A stretch of 64,000 nt of DNA from Paracyclopina nana. Taxonomy: Eukaryota; Arthropoda; Copepoda; Cyclopoida; Cyclopettidae. The stretch covers positions 2,624,001 through 2,688,000 of the forward strand of contig JAGUCH010000006.1 in assembly GCA_019096065.1 (NCBI GenBank). Reading direction: 5' to 3'. The notes under the pieces were generated by a model. The model saw only the letters and a list, made by a program, of their open reading frames with translations. It searched no databases and was not told the DNA's origin. Positions 1 through 12,828 of this stretch are shown here, piece after piece. How positions within the stretch are numbered: position 1 is the first letter of the stretch; the number at the start of each line of letters is the position of its first letter. The position numbers were made by a program, and so were the translations under genes.

Positions 1-350
1 ACAAAGCTACCATCGTCATATCCCAAGCAAGCACATATTTATACCCAAGTAGGTCACTCAAAAAGCCTCAGAAATTAAACGAGCTATTTCACATATAAAA
101 GACATATTGTTTTTTTGCATATTATACCTAAAATGGGAGTTGTGAATGCGATGATAAATGGAATAGAGCCCATGATGAGGCCAATGTCTTCATCTGTGAT
201 CCCCAAGCTGGACATTTGCAAGGTCATGAAGGGTAGAATGACGATGTACCCAAGGCCAATCAGGGAAGTCACAATTTTAAGCCAAATGACGCCTCTGTTA
301 ATTTTCGGCCAATTCCGATAGTCAAAAATCCTCTTGATGAGTTTTAACAT
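1..350 (-). CDS. MFS transporter, MFSD6-like, N-terminal part (runs off left edge)
   Basis: This is the 5' end of a major facilitator superfamily membrane transporter. Exon 1 is 350-128 and exon 2 is 66-1, joined over a 61-bp intron (donor GTATAA, acceptor TGAG) in continuous phase. The first ATG is at 350; the frame is open a little further upstream without an ATG. The product has a short basic cytoplasmic start, then two hydrophobic helices. The intron junction recreates the MFS loop motif G-F-L-S-D-L-L-G-Y, the G-x-x-x-D-x-x-G signature between TM2 and TM3. The arrangement resembles MFSD6-type proteins, but the substrate cannot be inferred and the rest of the gene is outside the window. 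The family call is firm; the subfamily is tentative. Confidence 0.72.
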
Positions 351-1292
351 GTTTTTTGTGCGCTCGTAATCTTTCAACTGATAATGAAAGTAGTATTTCA
401 CAATGGGCTTTGCGGTATGTTTAATAACGCAGAGGATAATTAATTTTGCTTTAGAATTGCATTAGCAAAAATTGACGACATCACCGTTAAGCCTCCTTGT
501 TTAAATTAAAGGCGGGGAGTTGCAGTTGGCCTACTTTTTTAAGCAGCTCTCTTGTTTATCATCTCTTAAGGCATTTTTGCGAGCTACAACTATGCTTCAA
601 TTATTGCCAATAGTCCAATCAAGAAATGGGGCTAAAATATGCGAAACGCATGCGAAGCAACATATCTGAGGCGCGCTTAATCAACTTCTACTACACAAAA
701 TCGAGCTTTCCATACTTTATACGTAGATAAAACGCCATAAGTGAATTATATACATATAATGCCGAAATTCAGAGCCTCAATTTTGAAAGCTGATAAAATT
801 GGCTTCGTGGTAATTTTTCGATCAAATATTGGAGATTTGGTACATACTCATATATAGATGAAAATGTAGGCGTTAATTAGTGTGCCATTTGGATTGCCTA
901 TAGTAAGGTGCCAACAATCCACAACATCATTTTCCCCGGGCCTACACTAAATAAAATCAAGAAGATCTCGGATTATCTTGAGCGGCCGTCAGCAGGTCAT
1001 AAACTAGCTGAAAGCTAAATGGTTGTAGGCTTGTTTGCTTTTCTAATCAAGAGATGGGTATGGAAATTGGGGCCTCGCGCCGCCATCATCAAGATTGAAT
1101 TTACGAGCTCGAAAGCATTTTCATGCCAACTTCTATCGTTTTCAGGCTGCTTAACAACTCGGTATCACGTGAGCGAAAATTGGGGCTGGATTTTCATTTG
1201 CTTTTAAGCATCCTCACGAGGTGGCAATTTGTGGAAAACTTACTAAAAAGTCACTCTTGCCACTTTGAAAAAACCCTCCCTAACTTTGCCCA
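351..1292. other. intergenic, no gene seen
   Basis: Nothing with coding character was found on either strand. The region upstream of the MFS start presumably holds its promoter, but no clear TATA box was picked out. Confidence 0.5.
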
Positions 1293-1301
1293 TATAAAAG
1301 G
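1293..1301 (+). promoter_or_regulatory. TATA box TATAAAAGG
   Basis: A consensus TATA box lies about 220 bp upstream of a small ATG-initiated exon that ends in a good splice donor (1513-1605). It would place a start site near 1325. It may be a distal promoter of the PTB-domain gene at 5.3 kb; transcript data are absent. Confidence 0.4.
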
Positions 1302-1512
1302 AGCTTATTAAATTAACCCAAGCTAGAAAGCATTTCAACATAAAAGTCCACTAAGGAAAATGCTGAGAAATCTCCCCCAAAAGAAGCCCTGATCGTTTGC
1401 TTGGCCGTAATGTGTCAAAATTGACGTTCATACCTTTGCGGCTTAGGCTTTTTGTTGAGACTCTTTAGAGCAAAGTGAAAAGAAAAGTTGATCTCCTTTT
1501 GACTCCAGTGTG

Positions 1513-1605
1513 ATGTCGATAGAATCTGTCCAAAAGTGGCTTAATTCGCGCGTCCAGCTCCTCACGACTTATGAAGAACGCTTCATGGTGGAAGCTCGTA
1601 AAAAG
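1513..1605 (+). CDS. candidate first exon (31 codons), gene uncertain
   Basis: The ATG at 1513 opens a 31-codon segment rich in charged residues, ending AAAAAG before GTAGTAAGT. A second donor three bases on gives one extra codon. It sits downstream of a TATA box and ends in phase 0. The next strong acceptor on this strand, at 5172 after a long pyrimidine tract, opens a phase-0 reading frame of 31 codons and a stop. The two would make a 62-residue upstream ORF on the PTB-gene transcript. I do not recognise the peptide. The splice pairing is an inference; the exon could also belong to another transcript or be chance. Confidence 0.3.
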
Positions 1606-4211
1606 GTAGTAAGTGAAAATTCATGCTGGCATATTTTTTGCAGTGACTAGTGTCATGTTCAAAGACTTTTCAAAGTGTAGTAGCCACTAGCCATATGCTA
1701 GTCCATAATTCAATTTGGCTCTTTTGTGGTAATCCCTCAATCCAAGTGTGATAACTGTTGTTTTAATCTCAACAAAAAGCATCCGTCCATCTGTTCCTAA
1801 TTTCCAACACTCCAAAAATTCCAAGATGAGGCTATACTTCATACTCGGTGGACCAAATGCAGCAAAAATGCATCACATACAAATTATGGCTTGGAGTCAT
1901 ATTTCTTTCTTTACCCTTTTTAATTAAATATTGTGACGCTTCCTATTAATCTGTTTACGGTATTTCAGGCCTCGGTTTTACGAATAGCAAGCAAGTTTTT
2001 CCATCGTGCTGGGCAACAAAAGACGCGTTTGTAAATGGAGGCTAATTAGTTACTGCTTAACTAGCTCTCAAAAAACTTGGCTTCTGAACTGTCAAAATGG
2101 CTTCGTCATGAATCCGCCAAGTGTTTGACCCTCGTTTACCTTTCGTGCCTCATTTACATGTCTGTTGCATCAATCTCTTTTCGTGCCATCTAACTCTTAT
2201 TAACCTCAAAGCTTAGCTGTCGTATTTTATATGCAATAATTACATTAGTGCGCATAGCGGTTTGCTGCTGCTGCGCTGCAAATAAAATGATCAATGACAG
2301 CATGCTTTTGTTGCTGAAAATCGGCAACATCTGCATTGACCATCACTCATGCACATGACTAGGCTTTTTTGCCTAAAATCCGCAATCTATCACAATTTCC
2401 CAGGGTGTCAATTAAGGAGGAGAGCCCCAATTAAAGCTACATATAATGATTGAGGCATAAAAAGCGCATTTTCCGGATGCTTACCTTGGAAAGCTGTCCA
2501 TCAGACATTTTCCAAAATCAAAATCCATCATCTCGGATTTCGTGGGAATTTTCCTTCCGGTTTCCTCGCATCCGAAATCTAATGATGGTCATTAGATTGC
2601 CCTAATTTCTCTTCATGATCCATTCATTCGATAGCTTTTATGGCTTTGAACCTTAATACACTTGTAAGCAAAATTGAAACTACAATGTTATACATTCAAG
2701 CCGAGGAGAGCCTAAATTCTCACGCAAAATGGCCTGGAATTTGTACTTGGTAAAAGAATAAAAAGCCATTACCATAAGGCAGTCGTTGTCGATGAAGCAA
2801 CAAATTCCAGATTTTGAGAGTCCCCACGCCCACATTTCTCACTGCTGCATGCGGCATCAAGATCATCTTAGAATTTCTTGCGGCAATGTAATCAGCACAA
2901 GCCACAATAATCACTTCTACTGAAAAACCACGAAACAAAAGATGTAAATCACCGCGAGAGAAGATTCTGCAGGATGATCGACGTCATATAGCTGCTGAAA
3001 AGTTTCTCTTTTTGACACTTTGAAAATCGATGCAGGCAGCTAAAAAGAATGTTACATAACTAAATGGGGCTAATTATTTTTCTATAGTTAATTACTACTA
3101 TAGATCAAGCGGCTAGTTTGGAAAGAGATATTTGTCTTAAGATATAATGCAACACACAATCTAATTTGCATTTTTGAAATAGGCCATTTTATTTTGATCA
3201 CATGCAGCAACAGACGTTTTCCCCCTTTGGCACAAATAATTTTCTCATAAACGCAAAATGCTTCCTATACTCCCCTCTGCTAATGCCTATAAATAATGTC
3301 CAAAAACTGATTTATTTATTTGCGGTTTTGCTAAAAGTGGAAATGACAAGGATTTCCAGATTTCGTACTTTTGTACTACCATGATCAAAAGCATTTTTTA
3401 GGTCAAACCTGCTTGGGTATATGGGGCCACACACTCGAATAATTATGGAAAAGCCAATGATTAATAGAGGATGCCAAAGAAAAAGCTATGGAGGTACGAG
3501 CATGTGATTTCTCAATTTCGACCATTTCTCATGCATTGGTGAAGGAGCCAAAATTTTTCTATTCGAGCTAATTAGGAAATGTTCATTTGTCAATACAACA
3601 GCGGAGATTTGGGCAACAGTTCTTTTGTAGTTTGCGGGTCTGACCAATTTTTCAGCTATGCGTGAAAGTGAATGATACTCTTTTGTTCCAGCTTTTGTTG
3701 CTCTCGCATTCGTAGCTTTAAATGACTAATGCTTCTTTTTTCTGGACTCGCCGAAGGCCCAAAAAATTTCGCTTCTTTTACATAAAGCTCACTTTTATCA
3801 AAGCTTGACCATTAATCATCGCCAAATGCAAAGCTTGCTTAATTAATCAGTAGCAGAAAAAAATCACACAGCTTCCTCAGTTTTTTCATAAGTGACAGAT
3901 GAAGACAGCATATGGCATTTTCCATACATGCATATTGGCAGACTTTAATGCAGCCTGCATCGAAGTACATTCGGAAACAACCACCAAAATAAGGAAAAAC
4001 GAGTGGCTTGCAGTCGTTGCGCAGCATCAATTTTTGATTTCGGATTGATTTCCGGCACTAAAAGTAATAATAAACGCTCTCTGCTGGACATTTTCGAAAT
4101 AGGATTGCTTTGACGTTGTTTGATTATTAAAAAGTACTTTAGAGCTAATGTAAAAGCAATGTTGGTACAGTGTATTATAGAACGATTGGCGGACGGCCGT
4201 GCTCGAAGAAA
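1606..4211. other. non-coding stretch, no gene seen
   Basis: AT-rich sequence in which short ORFs look like chance. If the 1513 exon is real, this is part of its first intron. No repeats or RNA genes were recognised. Confidence 0.4.
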
Positions 4212-4401
4212 ATGAACGGACTTGGATTTTCTCACATATGCCGCTCGCCAAAGCGCCATGGACAGTTAGAATTTTTGACGCTCGCTTTTCTTCTGTTGCC
4301 GTCCGTCGGAAGAATTCCTAAAGCAGTAGCTATCTCATGCCCGAATTGTGAACACTTCGCCGCAGCACGTTTCCACATGGAGCCATACTATCACTCTACA
4401 T
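4212..4401 (+). CDS. candidate signal-peptide-bearing first exon
   Basis: The ATG at 4212 starts a 63-codon segment followed by a strong donor (ACAT|GTAAGTT). The product has a hydrophobic stretch (FLTLAFLLLPSV) preceded by basic residues, then a short segment with a CPNC motif, so it reads like the first exon of a secreted peptide. No downstream exon in the required phase (two bases needed) was found before the PTB gene. It could be an alternative first exon, an exon of a gene with a distant partner, or chance. Low confidence. Confidence 0.2.
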
Positions 4402-5172
4402 GTAAGTTAAGTTATCAATATATTAGATGACGCAAATAATTCATCTTATAATTCAATTTTGGAATAAGGGGTAATAAAGAATGGCCGGCAATTTGTTTTT
4501 GTTTTTTGCTTTGTTTAATGCTGGTGACTTCAACGCGCGGAACTCGAAGCAATAATTGCATTATGGCTGCCTTTCAACAATAGCAAGCTGATTTGGTTTC
4601 AATTGTGCCTCGAAATACACCTGTGTCGTTTCTAATTGCGAGTGAGCCATTTTTACGCGCTAACCGCTGGTGCTGCGGTGGAAAAAATGTGTTGCATTAG
4701 GCAACAGCTAAAGCTTCTTCTCAAATTGTTGCTGGTAAATGTCCAACCATCTGACGTTCATCCCGGTTCATTTCAATGAAATGATTCTGGGCCATCTGCG
4801 AAAGACTCAACTAGTGTTGCAACAGATGACTACGATTTGCTGCTACGTAGCAGCCAGAAATTCAAATGATAAATATGTTTGAACCATATTGCATGGCTGT
4901 TTAAAGGGAAGCAGCAACACGTGATAGCTCCTTATTTGCCAAAAAGAAATCCATGGAGGAAATAACAATTTCCTGCTGCTCACGATTTCAATTTATTTTC
5001 TTCTAATTACTCTTGAGTTATTTCAACAAATTGACCACTTGTGGACACGCAAAAATTGCTCACGAGAGGAGCAAGCTCACTTCTTCATTTTCTATTGAGG
5101 ATCCACGACAAAGTAGCATCACTCGTTTTTTTCTTAACCTGTTATTAAACGCTTCCCTTTTTTTTTGTCAAG
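4402..5172. other. non-coding stretch upstream of the PTB gene
   Basis: No coding exon seen. It ends in a strong acceptor (long T-rich tract then CAAG at 5172), which suggests that a 5' exon of the downstream PTB gene begins at 5173. Confidence 0.4.
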
Positions 5173-5334
5173 CAGAAGTACGAGGGTGAAAATTGGGCAG
5201 CCACGAGCACGACAATGATGTTGATGGATGGCGAAAAAATAGGAGAAAGAGAAGCAAATAAGAAGTAAAGCAAGCAACAATAGCTAGGTTGCTGCGTGAG
5301 AAAAGCGAGACCATCTGCTGCGAAAATTACAAAG
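5173..5334 (+). promoter_or_regulatory. probable 5' leader exon of the PTB-domain gene, with upstream ORF
   Basis: This follows a strong splice acceptor and runs into the coding exon at 5335. In phase 0 it stays open from 5173 to a TAA at 5266-5268, so an upstream exon ending in phase 0 could supply an upstream ORF that stops 66 bp before the main ATG. Inference from splice signals only. Confidence 0.35.
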
Positions 5335-8300
5335 ATGGCTCGAAGTTATCGTCCAAGGGCTCCAAGCCCTATGCGTGGTGCCACTGCAGCTGTGAGCTCG
5401 AGCAGCCAATTTCTGATGAACAACGACGAGGACAGCGACAACACCTACAGCATCGTCCAAGACTCGATGCGAGATCGGAAAATGACCCAGGCCGTCCGGA
5501 TTGACCGGATGTTCGGGGACAGCGCCAACGAGGACTCGGATATGAAAAGGTCCAATGTGCATTTGGGGAGAAACAATAAGTTTGGCAGTGTGAGCTCCAA
5601 CTCCACCAATTCCAGTTCATTACGGGGTGGCTCGCTGGCTTCCATTTACCAAAGAAAACAGGGTGCATCATCCAAAAAAGCTGAGGGCACTTACGATGCG
5701 GCCACTGTGGAACAGATCAAAATGCAATTTCAGGCCCAAATCGAGGCTATGATGCTCAGCCAGGTAAGATTTGATCTCTTTTTGAAAGAGCACTTTAATA
5801 TGTGGTATAAGCAATGATTCGGCAGTTTTTATTGCGATAATAACCTTCTTTATTGCTAATACTACTCACACACCTGTCATACCTTTATTGAAAAAAGATC
5901 GAAGCAGAAGTTTTCTCCTAAAATTGGCAGAGAATGCATGGGAAAACTTATAAAGAACATCCGTGAAGAGGTGCAGCGTGTAATTTTTCACCATCTTCTC
6001 TTTGCGGTAGTTTTTCGTTCGTTTAAACTGAGCATAACTGAATAATATAGCATTATCATCTTCTGCATATGCCTTGGTATGCTCCATTATCTGGAACAGC
6101 TACTACGGCGGCGGTATTTGAATTCATAATTTTTCCTCCTTTAAGATCATAATCTGAAAATTCTACAAAGAGACGGAACAAGGCCCCTTTTTTGCTTAAT
6201 TTTCTCCGCCGATTGTTGACACTAATTAGTGCATATCAACTAAACTAATGGCCGCCGCGCTTTTTCCTTTTAGTTCTTTTTTTCCTTGGCCACGTTCTAC
6301 TCATTTCTCAGGCAGTTTGCTAAAGTCTTTTCTTCCGCTTTGCAAATTGTTGCAGGCGCATTAGAGTGTGAGAAATGACACGTATTGGTCAATTTTCAAA
6401 GGCAAAAATAGCAAAAACGTGCTCGCAATGGCATGCACCTCATTTCCAGTATAACGGATAGATGGCGCTATTCTGCACGCTGATTGGTCAAAACGCTTTT
6501 CTCTGTTGATTGGCTACTCAGAAATTCCTCCACGCTCATCCGAGAGAATTAAAATATGCAAATAGTCCCATTAGAAAATATGACGGTAGCCTATTAGTCA
6601 AGGTTTTCACGCTTTTATATATGTTATAGGAACGGAACAACGGCTCTCGCCCTGCCAATGTTGGCAAATTGAACAACGGCCCAATTAAGGCCGGTCACAT
6701 TCCCAGTGCAGCCGAACGTGAAGTCAATGGAATACGAGACATCCAGCGAGGAAAATCGTTTCTTGAAGCTCGAACAGCTGTTCAAAAGCACATCGAGAAA
6801 ATGCTCACGAGCAACAATAGCTCCTCTAATGCAGCCAGCAACGATAAATCGAACATTGCGAATAATCTGGCAGAGACACGAAAAGTCGAAGTTAAGCATA
6901 CAATGCACGGTGTGTCGCATGCAATCCCAGGTGAATTGGACGATATTGAAAAACCGCCTCCTGTGCATTATGGCATCGATGCAGCCATCAGATCCGGATC
7001 TGTGGCACTCAAAGTGGGCAACTTGACCAAAAATCGAGGCGACTTCTTGTCCAACGAAAGCTTGACCACCATAATAAAGGAGCCCAGTTTGAGCCTGCAA
7101 CGAGGCCAATCGCAGGAGAGTGTGGTTCAATTGAAAATCACGAGCAGTAGCAGCGAGAATTCCCCACAAATCAGCCCAGTCGCGAAAAAAATCATTCCGT
7201 TGCGTAACGAGTCTCCAGTGGAAGTTGTGGGTAAGTAGTCAACTTTCCTCACTTAGCAGTAATTAAATTCGTGATGACCTTTTGGTCAATAGATGTGACA
7301 GAGGAAAGTGATGACATTTGTCCTTTTCCCAGCAGAATGTGAAAAACCTGACAATAGTTTCTAATTTGTGCATGTGTGGTCCAGTAAAAGCAGTCAAATT
7401 GCACCATTTTGCCAAGTACACTTTTCATTTTTTTTGGTCTCATTAACAGAGCTATTTAGCAGAATATAACTACTCGCCAGCATATACGCCTTTATAGCGC
7501 CGTTTTTGTCCATTCCTGCATACATTAAGCAGATATATCTTGGAAATGATTGAAAATGCAAAGAAGCTTGATTTATGAGGAAGCAAAAAAAGTGGAGGAC
7601 TAGCTAGCAACAAGTTGGCTGGAAGAAGGGAAAAAGTAGGGTATATAGTGGAATTGTGGTATCAAAAGCAATTTGCTACAGATGACGCGCGCGAGTCTCA
7701 ATTTTATGTCATCTCCAGTTTTGTGGCAAAATTGCTCAGATCTTCTCCACAATTGTCTATTCTTTCGTTTCTCAGCACATAATTGGCAGTATAGCAGTTT
7801 CTATATTTGAAAGAAGTTATAAATGCGCGGCGACACCTTTTTTACCGAGCATTTTACTCAGGTGTTTTTATGTGTACTACATATGTATACGTGCGCAGCT
7901 ATTACGTTTTGCTAATAATAGCTGCGAGCAATTACTATAACACTTCTTTTTTGGTAGTTGTTGTTGCGGTGGTTTTCTCCCAAAATGGCTATAACAGCCG
8001 TTTACCGCCATAAATAATCCTGAATTGAATCACTTTTTTGTGCACTTTTCTGCTGCAATTCGGCTGCATTAATTTCAAGGCAAGCAAAAACCACACAGCT
8101 AGGAATTGAGCCCACATGATAATAATAATGCAGAACTCGCAGCCAGTTTTCTAAAGAAAGTGATTTTCCTGAGGCACAAAAAATAATAATAATCTGCTCT
8201 CCTCCAGATGTTCGTGGCAACAACCACAGTTCTCCAGGAGGCTCAAGATCAACGTCTGCAGGGTTGTCTTCCTCCAAGTCTCCAATTCCTTCAGCAGCCT

Positions 8301-11300
8301 TCAAGGCCAAGGAGTACGTGAGACACAAAGTGGACTATTTGGGAGCGTTGCCCATCTCCGCCTCGCGCTCCACCAACTTGGCAGCCTTGCAATGGCCTCT
8401 CAAAGACTTGTACTTCAAATGGAGAGCCTTGAGGAATTTGGGGCATTCCAACTTGCCTGGCACTCTAGAGATCAACGATAATGGACTCACTGTGCAATAC
8501 ATCAGAGAACTTCACAAAGGCGTCCAGGTAAAATACAACAGTAGCAATTACACGTCAATGGCAAATAGTAAGTGCTTATTGGGAATTTTGTGTAGGAGAT
8601 TTTCAATCCATTTCCCACCATTGCTGTCTGGGCTGCAGTGAAATTCGTCCACAAGAGGGAAGTCAGCGAGGGGGGTCGCATGCTGCACAGATATGCTTTC
8701 TTGCCCCTGATCAGTGACCCTGACGGCAGGGAGAAGTCTCGGCTGTTCCACGACCTCGAAAGCGAAACCGAGGTTGAACTGGCGGCCGATAATCCTCACC
8801 CTCCCGTTTTTGCCTGCGTCATGAGGAAGCAGGGCTCGAATGGAGCCCAAAAGCAACTCGAGTGTCACGGCTTCGTTTGCAACACATCGGAAGACGCAAT
8901 CATCATTGCAGCCAACCTGTATCAGGCCCTGCTGGAAACCATGAAAAAGCAGAAGGCAAAGCAACTGCAGGCAGCTTCATCACCCGCCAGGCAAAAACGA
9001 AGCATTAGCAAGGAAGACGAGTCCATATCTACCTATGATTCACGAGCGAGCATTTTCTCGGAGACGAGCACAATCAACGGAATTCCTTTGAGGCCGCCAA
9101 GGCGAAAAAAGAAGAATGCGGCCTCGGATTCCAGCGCAGCAGGTTCCATTTTGCAGCGAAGAAGGAGCATACGAAGCAGCACGCGGAGCAACCGAAGCGC
9201 GAGGAGCTCGCGAAGAATTAGTAGCCAAAATTCAGGCCCTGTCAGCTTCAACCCCACAGGCGGCCCACCTTCGTTCGTGAGCGACCACCCCTTCAGAAGA
9301 AGTGGGCAAAGACTGAGAAGAGTGGACAGCAAGGGCAAAGTCGGGGACTTTTCCAGGCGGAGCTCGCGCAGAAGCTCTCGACGAAAAGCAAGCTTCGTGC
9401 CCACGAGGACTCCCGGTTTCACCAATCATAACACAGGCCAAGGAGACGTTTACACAAGAGTGGCAATACCTCGGAGCAAGAGCTTCATGAATGTCAACAA
9501 CCAGTACAATTTGCAGGAATTATTCAAAGAGCTCAAGGAGAAAGAAGGCGTGGAGAGCATCGATGACGTCCTCAAGAAAGTCATCAGTCCAAACGGGATC
9601 AGCTTCAATGAAATCAAGCCAGTGTACAGAGAACTGCTGCTCAAGCTCGCAATGACTATGAGCCAAGACGAGCTGTTCCAAAGGTCCAAAAACATCATGT
9701 CCCAAGAGAAGAAGAAGAAAAAGCCCAGCAAAAAGGGCCAGTCTCCTTCTACAGCCGCGTCAGCCTCTGAGCAGAGCACATTAAGCAGCTTTTTGAGGCT
9801 GACCTTTTCGAGCAGCAAAAATGCGGCCTCCAACAGCAATTCCAGCACTACCACACACAGCCAGAAGAAGTACAGCAAGACTGACATCAGTGGACCCATC
9901 CCATTGCACCCCCCGCCCAAAATTGTCAAAACGACCCGAAAAGCAACGAGTCCCTTGCCACCAACGCCTTCACCTCCTCAAAATCATGGTGGCAAGAAGC
10001 CAGCGCCAATCATGGGCAAATCGAGGTATGCAGCCAAAGATGATCAGGTGGACGATGCCTATGTTTCCTGCTCCGAGTGCGGATATGAGAGTGTCTGCGC
10101 TTCAGACTCTTGCTCTTGCTCATCCACGGCCAAAGCACAGCACAGCAGGATTCCAGCTCCTCCCAAGGCTTACCAAGACACTGGGAAGATGATGGCCAGA
10201 AAGATGGACGACTCTGACTCAGTATGTGATTGTGATGCAGATAGCTGCATCTCCAGTGAGAAATGCTACTGCTCACTCAGGAAGGATCCCAGGTTGACAG
10301 AGCCGTCCAAATCCAGACCCTCTTTGCTGCCAACCATAGCCAGCAGTGACAGTGAAAGCTGCTGTCATACTCGTAGCAGTGACATGAGCGATGACACTGC
10401 CACGGATACCACGTGCTATTCTGTCAGACATGTGCCATTGACCAAGGTGGCTGGGCAAGTCACTGTCCACAACCACCAAGATTCGAGCTTGCCAGGATTC
10501 GAAACGCCCCAGACAGCCTGGCGCAGGAATTCGAGGTCCATGATGACCACTGATGTCAGTTCAGATACTTACTCAGATGCCGGAGTCATCTTGAACTCCT
10601 CAGCCTCGTCATCTGGAGCTGGCTCCTGCAAGATGTGCGAAATCCACCACCGAGCTCATCACCATTTGGGATCAGATGATGATGACCATTCCAACTTGAG
10701 CAGGAAGAACTCTGGAGGCTCCGGATACCAAAGCAATGACTCCACTTGCTGTCACAGCCGGCCAAGCACCAACAGTCCTCCAGGATGCCAATGCACAAGT
10801 GCTTGTTCGAGCTGTCAAACGTCCTTGGCAGGATCTCTGATGTCCAATCGCAGGTCAAGGCCCAAATTGAGCTTGCCAGTGCAGCATTCGCATTCGCACA
10901 TCAACTTGTCTGCAGCAGGATTGGGAAGTCCAATGGAGAGGTCGTATAATAGCAATCGAGGAAGATCAACCTCACCTCACAAAATACTGGTAGTCTCCGC
11001 CATGGACAAGTCTGGAAAGGTAATTTTTTTAGAGAATCCACATTCACTCAAAATTAGGCCACTCAGGCTGACAGCGAAGTGATGGAACGAGCAAAAGCTC
11101 AATTTGAAAGCTTGAGCATAATCTTTGATTTTTTATTGAACGAACAAAAAGTTTAAGATTGCTACCATTTTTCGAAAGCTCCTAGGGAAGCATGAAACGC
11201 TCGAAGTAAAAATGACAAAAATTAAGTTTTTGGTGAGTTTCAAAAAGGATGAGATCGAACTCATTTATGAAACTTTTTAAATAGTTCTATACAGTTTTGA

Positions 11301-11970
11301 AAGAGCACTAAGAATCTAATGATGTTCTTCAACTAATAATTGGCCAATTTTGAAATCAGGCATTGCGGTTTCCCCTAGCGTGAACTCACATATAGTCCCA
11401 AAAATGTAGGCTCGTTATTAATCAGTCAGCCACAACCGAGATAGCTGACTTGATAGTAACTACTAGGAAGAGCGCGCCGGGCACTCGCAATGACCTGGTT
11501 GCGCGCGCATGCGCACTGCTCCTACTTTCTATAAAAATACTGCGTTTGCTAGTTGCTATTCTGAAATATTGGGAGTCAGATGGATGGCGACATTAATGTT
11601 TTTACAGTCAATAAGGTATTTATTTAATTTCTTTCAGTTGATGTACAGTGGCGCTTCCAATCCCAATCTTCATTTGATGGATGGAAGTAGCAAGATGCAT
11701 CATAATCACCACTCATTGTCGAATTTAAGCAATCGAAACAGCACCAAAAGTAGCAACGAAGAAGAGAATAATTTAATGTCAATGAAGAAGTCCGCCGAGA
11801 TCGCAGCAATATTTTCCGGCGCAAAAATCAATCAAATGACTGACATAGTTGACCCTGGTGGTCTGAGCACAGATCAAGACTCTGATTTTGCACCAGAAAA
11901 TCACAAGTTTTTCAGGCGACAGCAATACTCAGACTCCAATATGCATTCGTCACTCGGTTATTTCCCATGA
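5335..11970 (+). CDS. large PTB/PID-domain scaffold protein (1368 aa)
   Basis: Five exons join in phase: 5335-5763, 6630-7230, 8208-8527, 8596-11019, 11638-11970. The ATG at 5335 has A at -3. The N-terminal ~370 residues are Ser/Asn-rich and low complexity. A PTB domain follows at about residues 374-560. It starts near FKAKEYVRHKVDYLG, crosses the exon 3/4 junction at EIFNPFPTIAVWAAVKF, and ends in a helix before LLETMKKQK. The long tail contains Arg-Ser runs, Pro-rich stretches, and two conserved-looking Cys clusters near residues 942-960 (CSECGYESVC) and 990-1005 (CDCDADSC). There is no signal peptide or TM helix, so it is probably a cytoplasmic adaptor binding NPxY-type tails. The PTB assignment is by fold pattern; I cannot name an ortholog. 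The 68-bp intron 3 uses the acceptor at 8594-8595, because the later CAG gives an immediate stop. Confidence 0.8.
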
Positions 11971-12241
11971 AAAAATAATTTAAAAATCAAACCTATATAT
12001 GTGATACTACTGAATACTTTACGTTATATTACATGCATGTACCATTTACAGTATTTTAACCCTGCTTTTTGTGCAATACTCAAAGGTCACAGTTGCAGGT
12101 TGGGACTAAGTGCAATATTTATCTGAAGTTCCCTCTTTTTGTTATGCTTTTTAAGTGATCATGAAAATCATGGCAATTTTATGTGTTCATACATTTTACT
12201 ATTTTATGTGTGCAATAATTGTGCTGTTGCAAAAATGTACA

Positions 12242-12247
12242 AATAAA
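12242..12247 (+). terminator. AATAAA polyadenylation signal of the PTB gene
   Basis: AATAAA lies about 270 bp after the stop codon. No competing signal was seen nearer on this strand. Confidence 0.5.
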
Positions 12248-12828
12248 TTCTTTTCCTCTTGTTCAGTGTAACAACAGTCATTAGAGTGCATGAAAAAAAG
12301 CGCTTTTCTTGGAAATTGAATGACTTGACACACTTCAGTGTTGATCATTTATTATATTGAGTGATATTGCATCGTAATTTCCCATAATTATGATGATGAT
12401 GCTGAATGTTCAACAAAAACATTACCACAGGAAATCTGAATTGTCATGTGTTATGTACCGTTGTTTGGCTCCCAATTATGCGCGATTTCTTCTTCCCAAG
12501 CATAAACTGATGATGTCCAAATTGTTGATGATGCATGTGAAAAACTGTATCTGTTCCATAATAATAGCCACTTCCTCGTCGTCTTCCCCGTCTTCTTCGT
12601 TGTGTGAGAAATTGTTCCAGCTACTTTGTGATTAAAGTCGTGTATAAGGGGCTATTTAAGGACTGCAGCTGGGTACAATTAATATATGCCATATACAAAA
12701 TTTGCGCACCATATGCTATGACCAATCTGTTACCTCACTTTGTACGTAATGCTCAAGCAAATTTATTAGCCTTTGAAAAGAATCCAAACAGAAATTGAAG
12801 AGAACAAAAAAATGCATTTTGAAAGAAA

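Noticed and set aside
8638..8640. Acceptor CAG just before the PTB exon at 8639
   Set aside because: Joining there in phase 0 gives an immediate TGA. The acceptor at 8594-8595 restores a conserved-looking PTB strand and keeps the frame.
9033..9929. Long - strand ORFs opposite the PTB gene
   Set aside because: They are antisense shadows of Arg/Ser- and Lys-rich coding sequence with no homology of their own.
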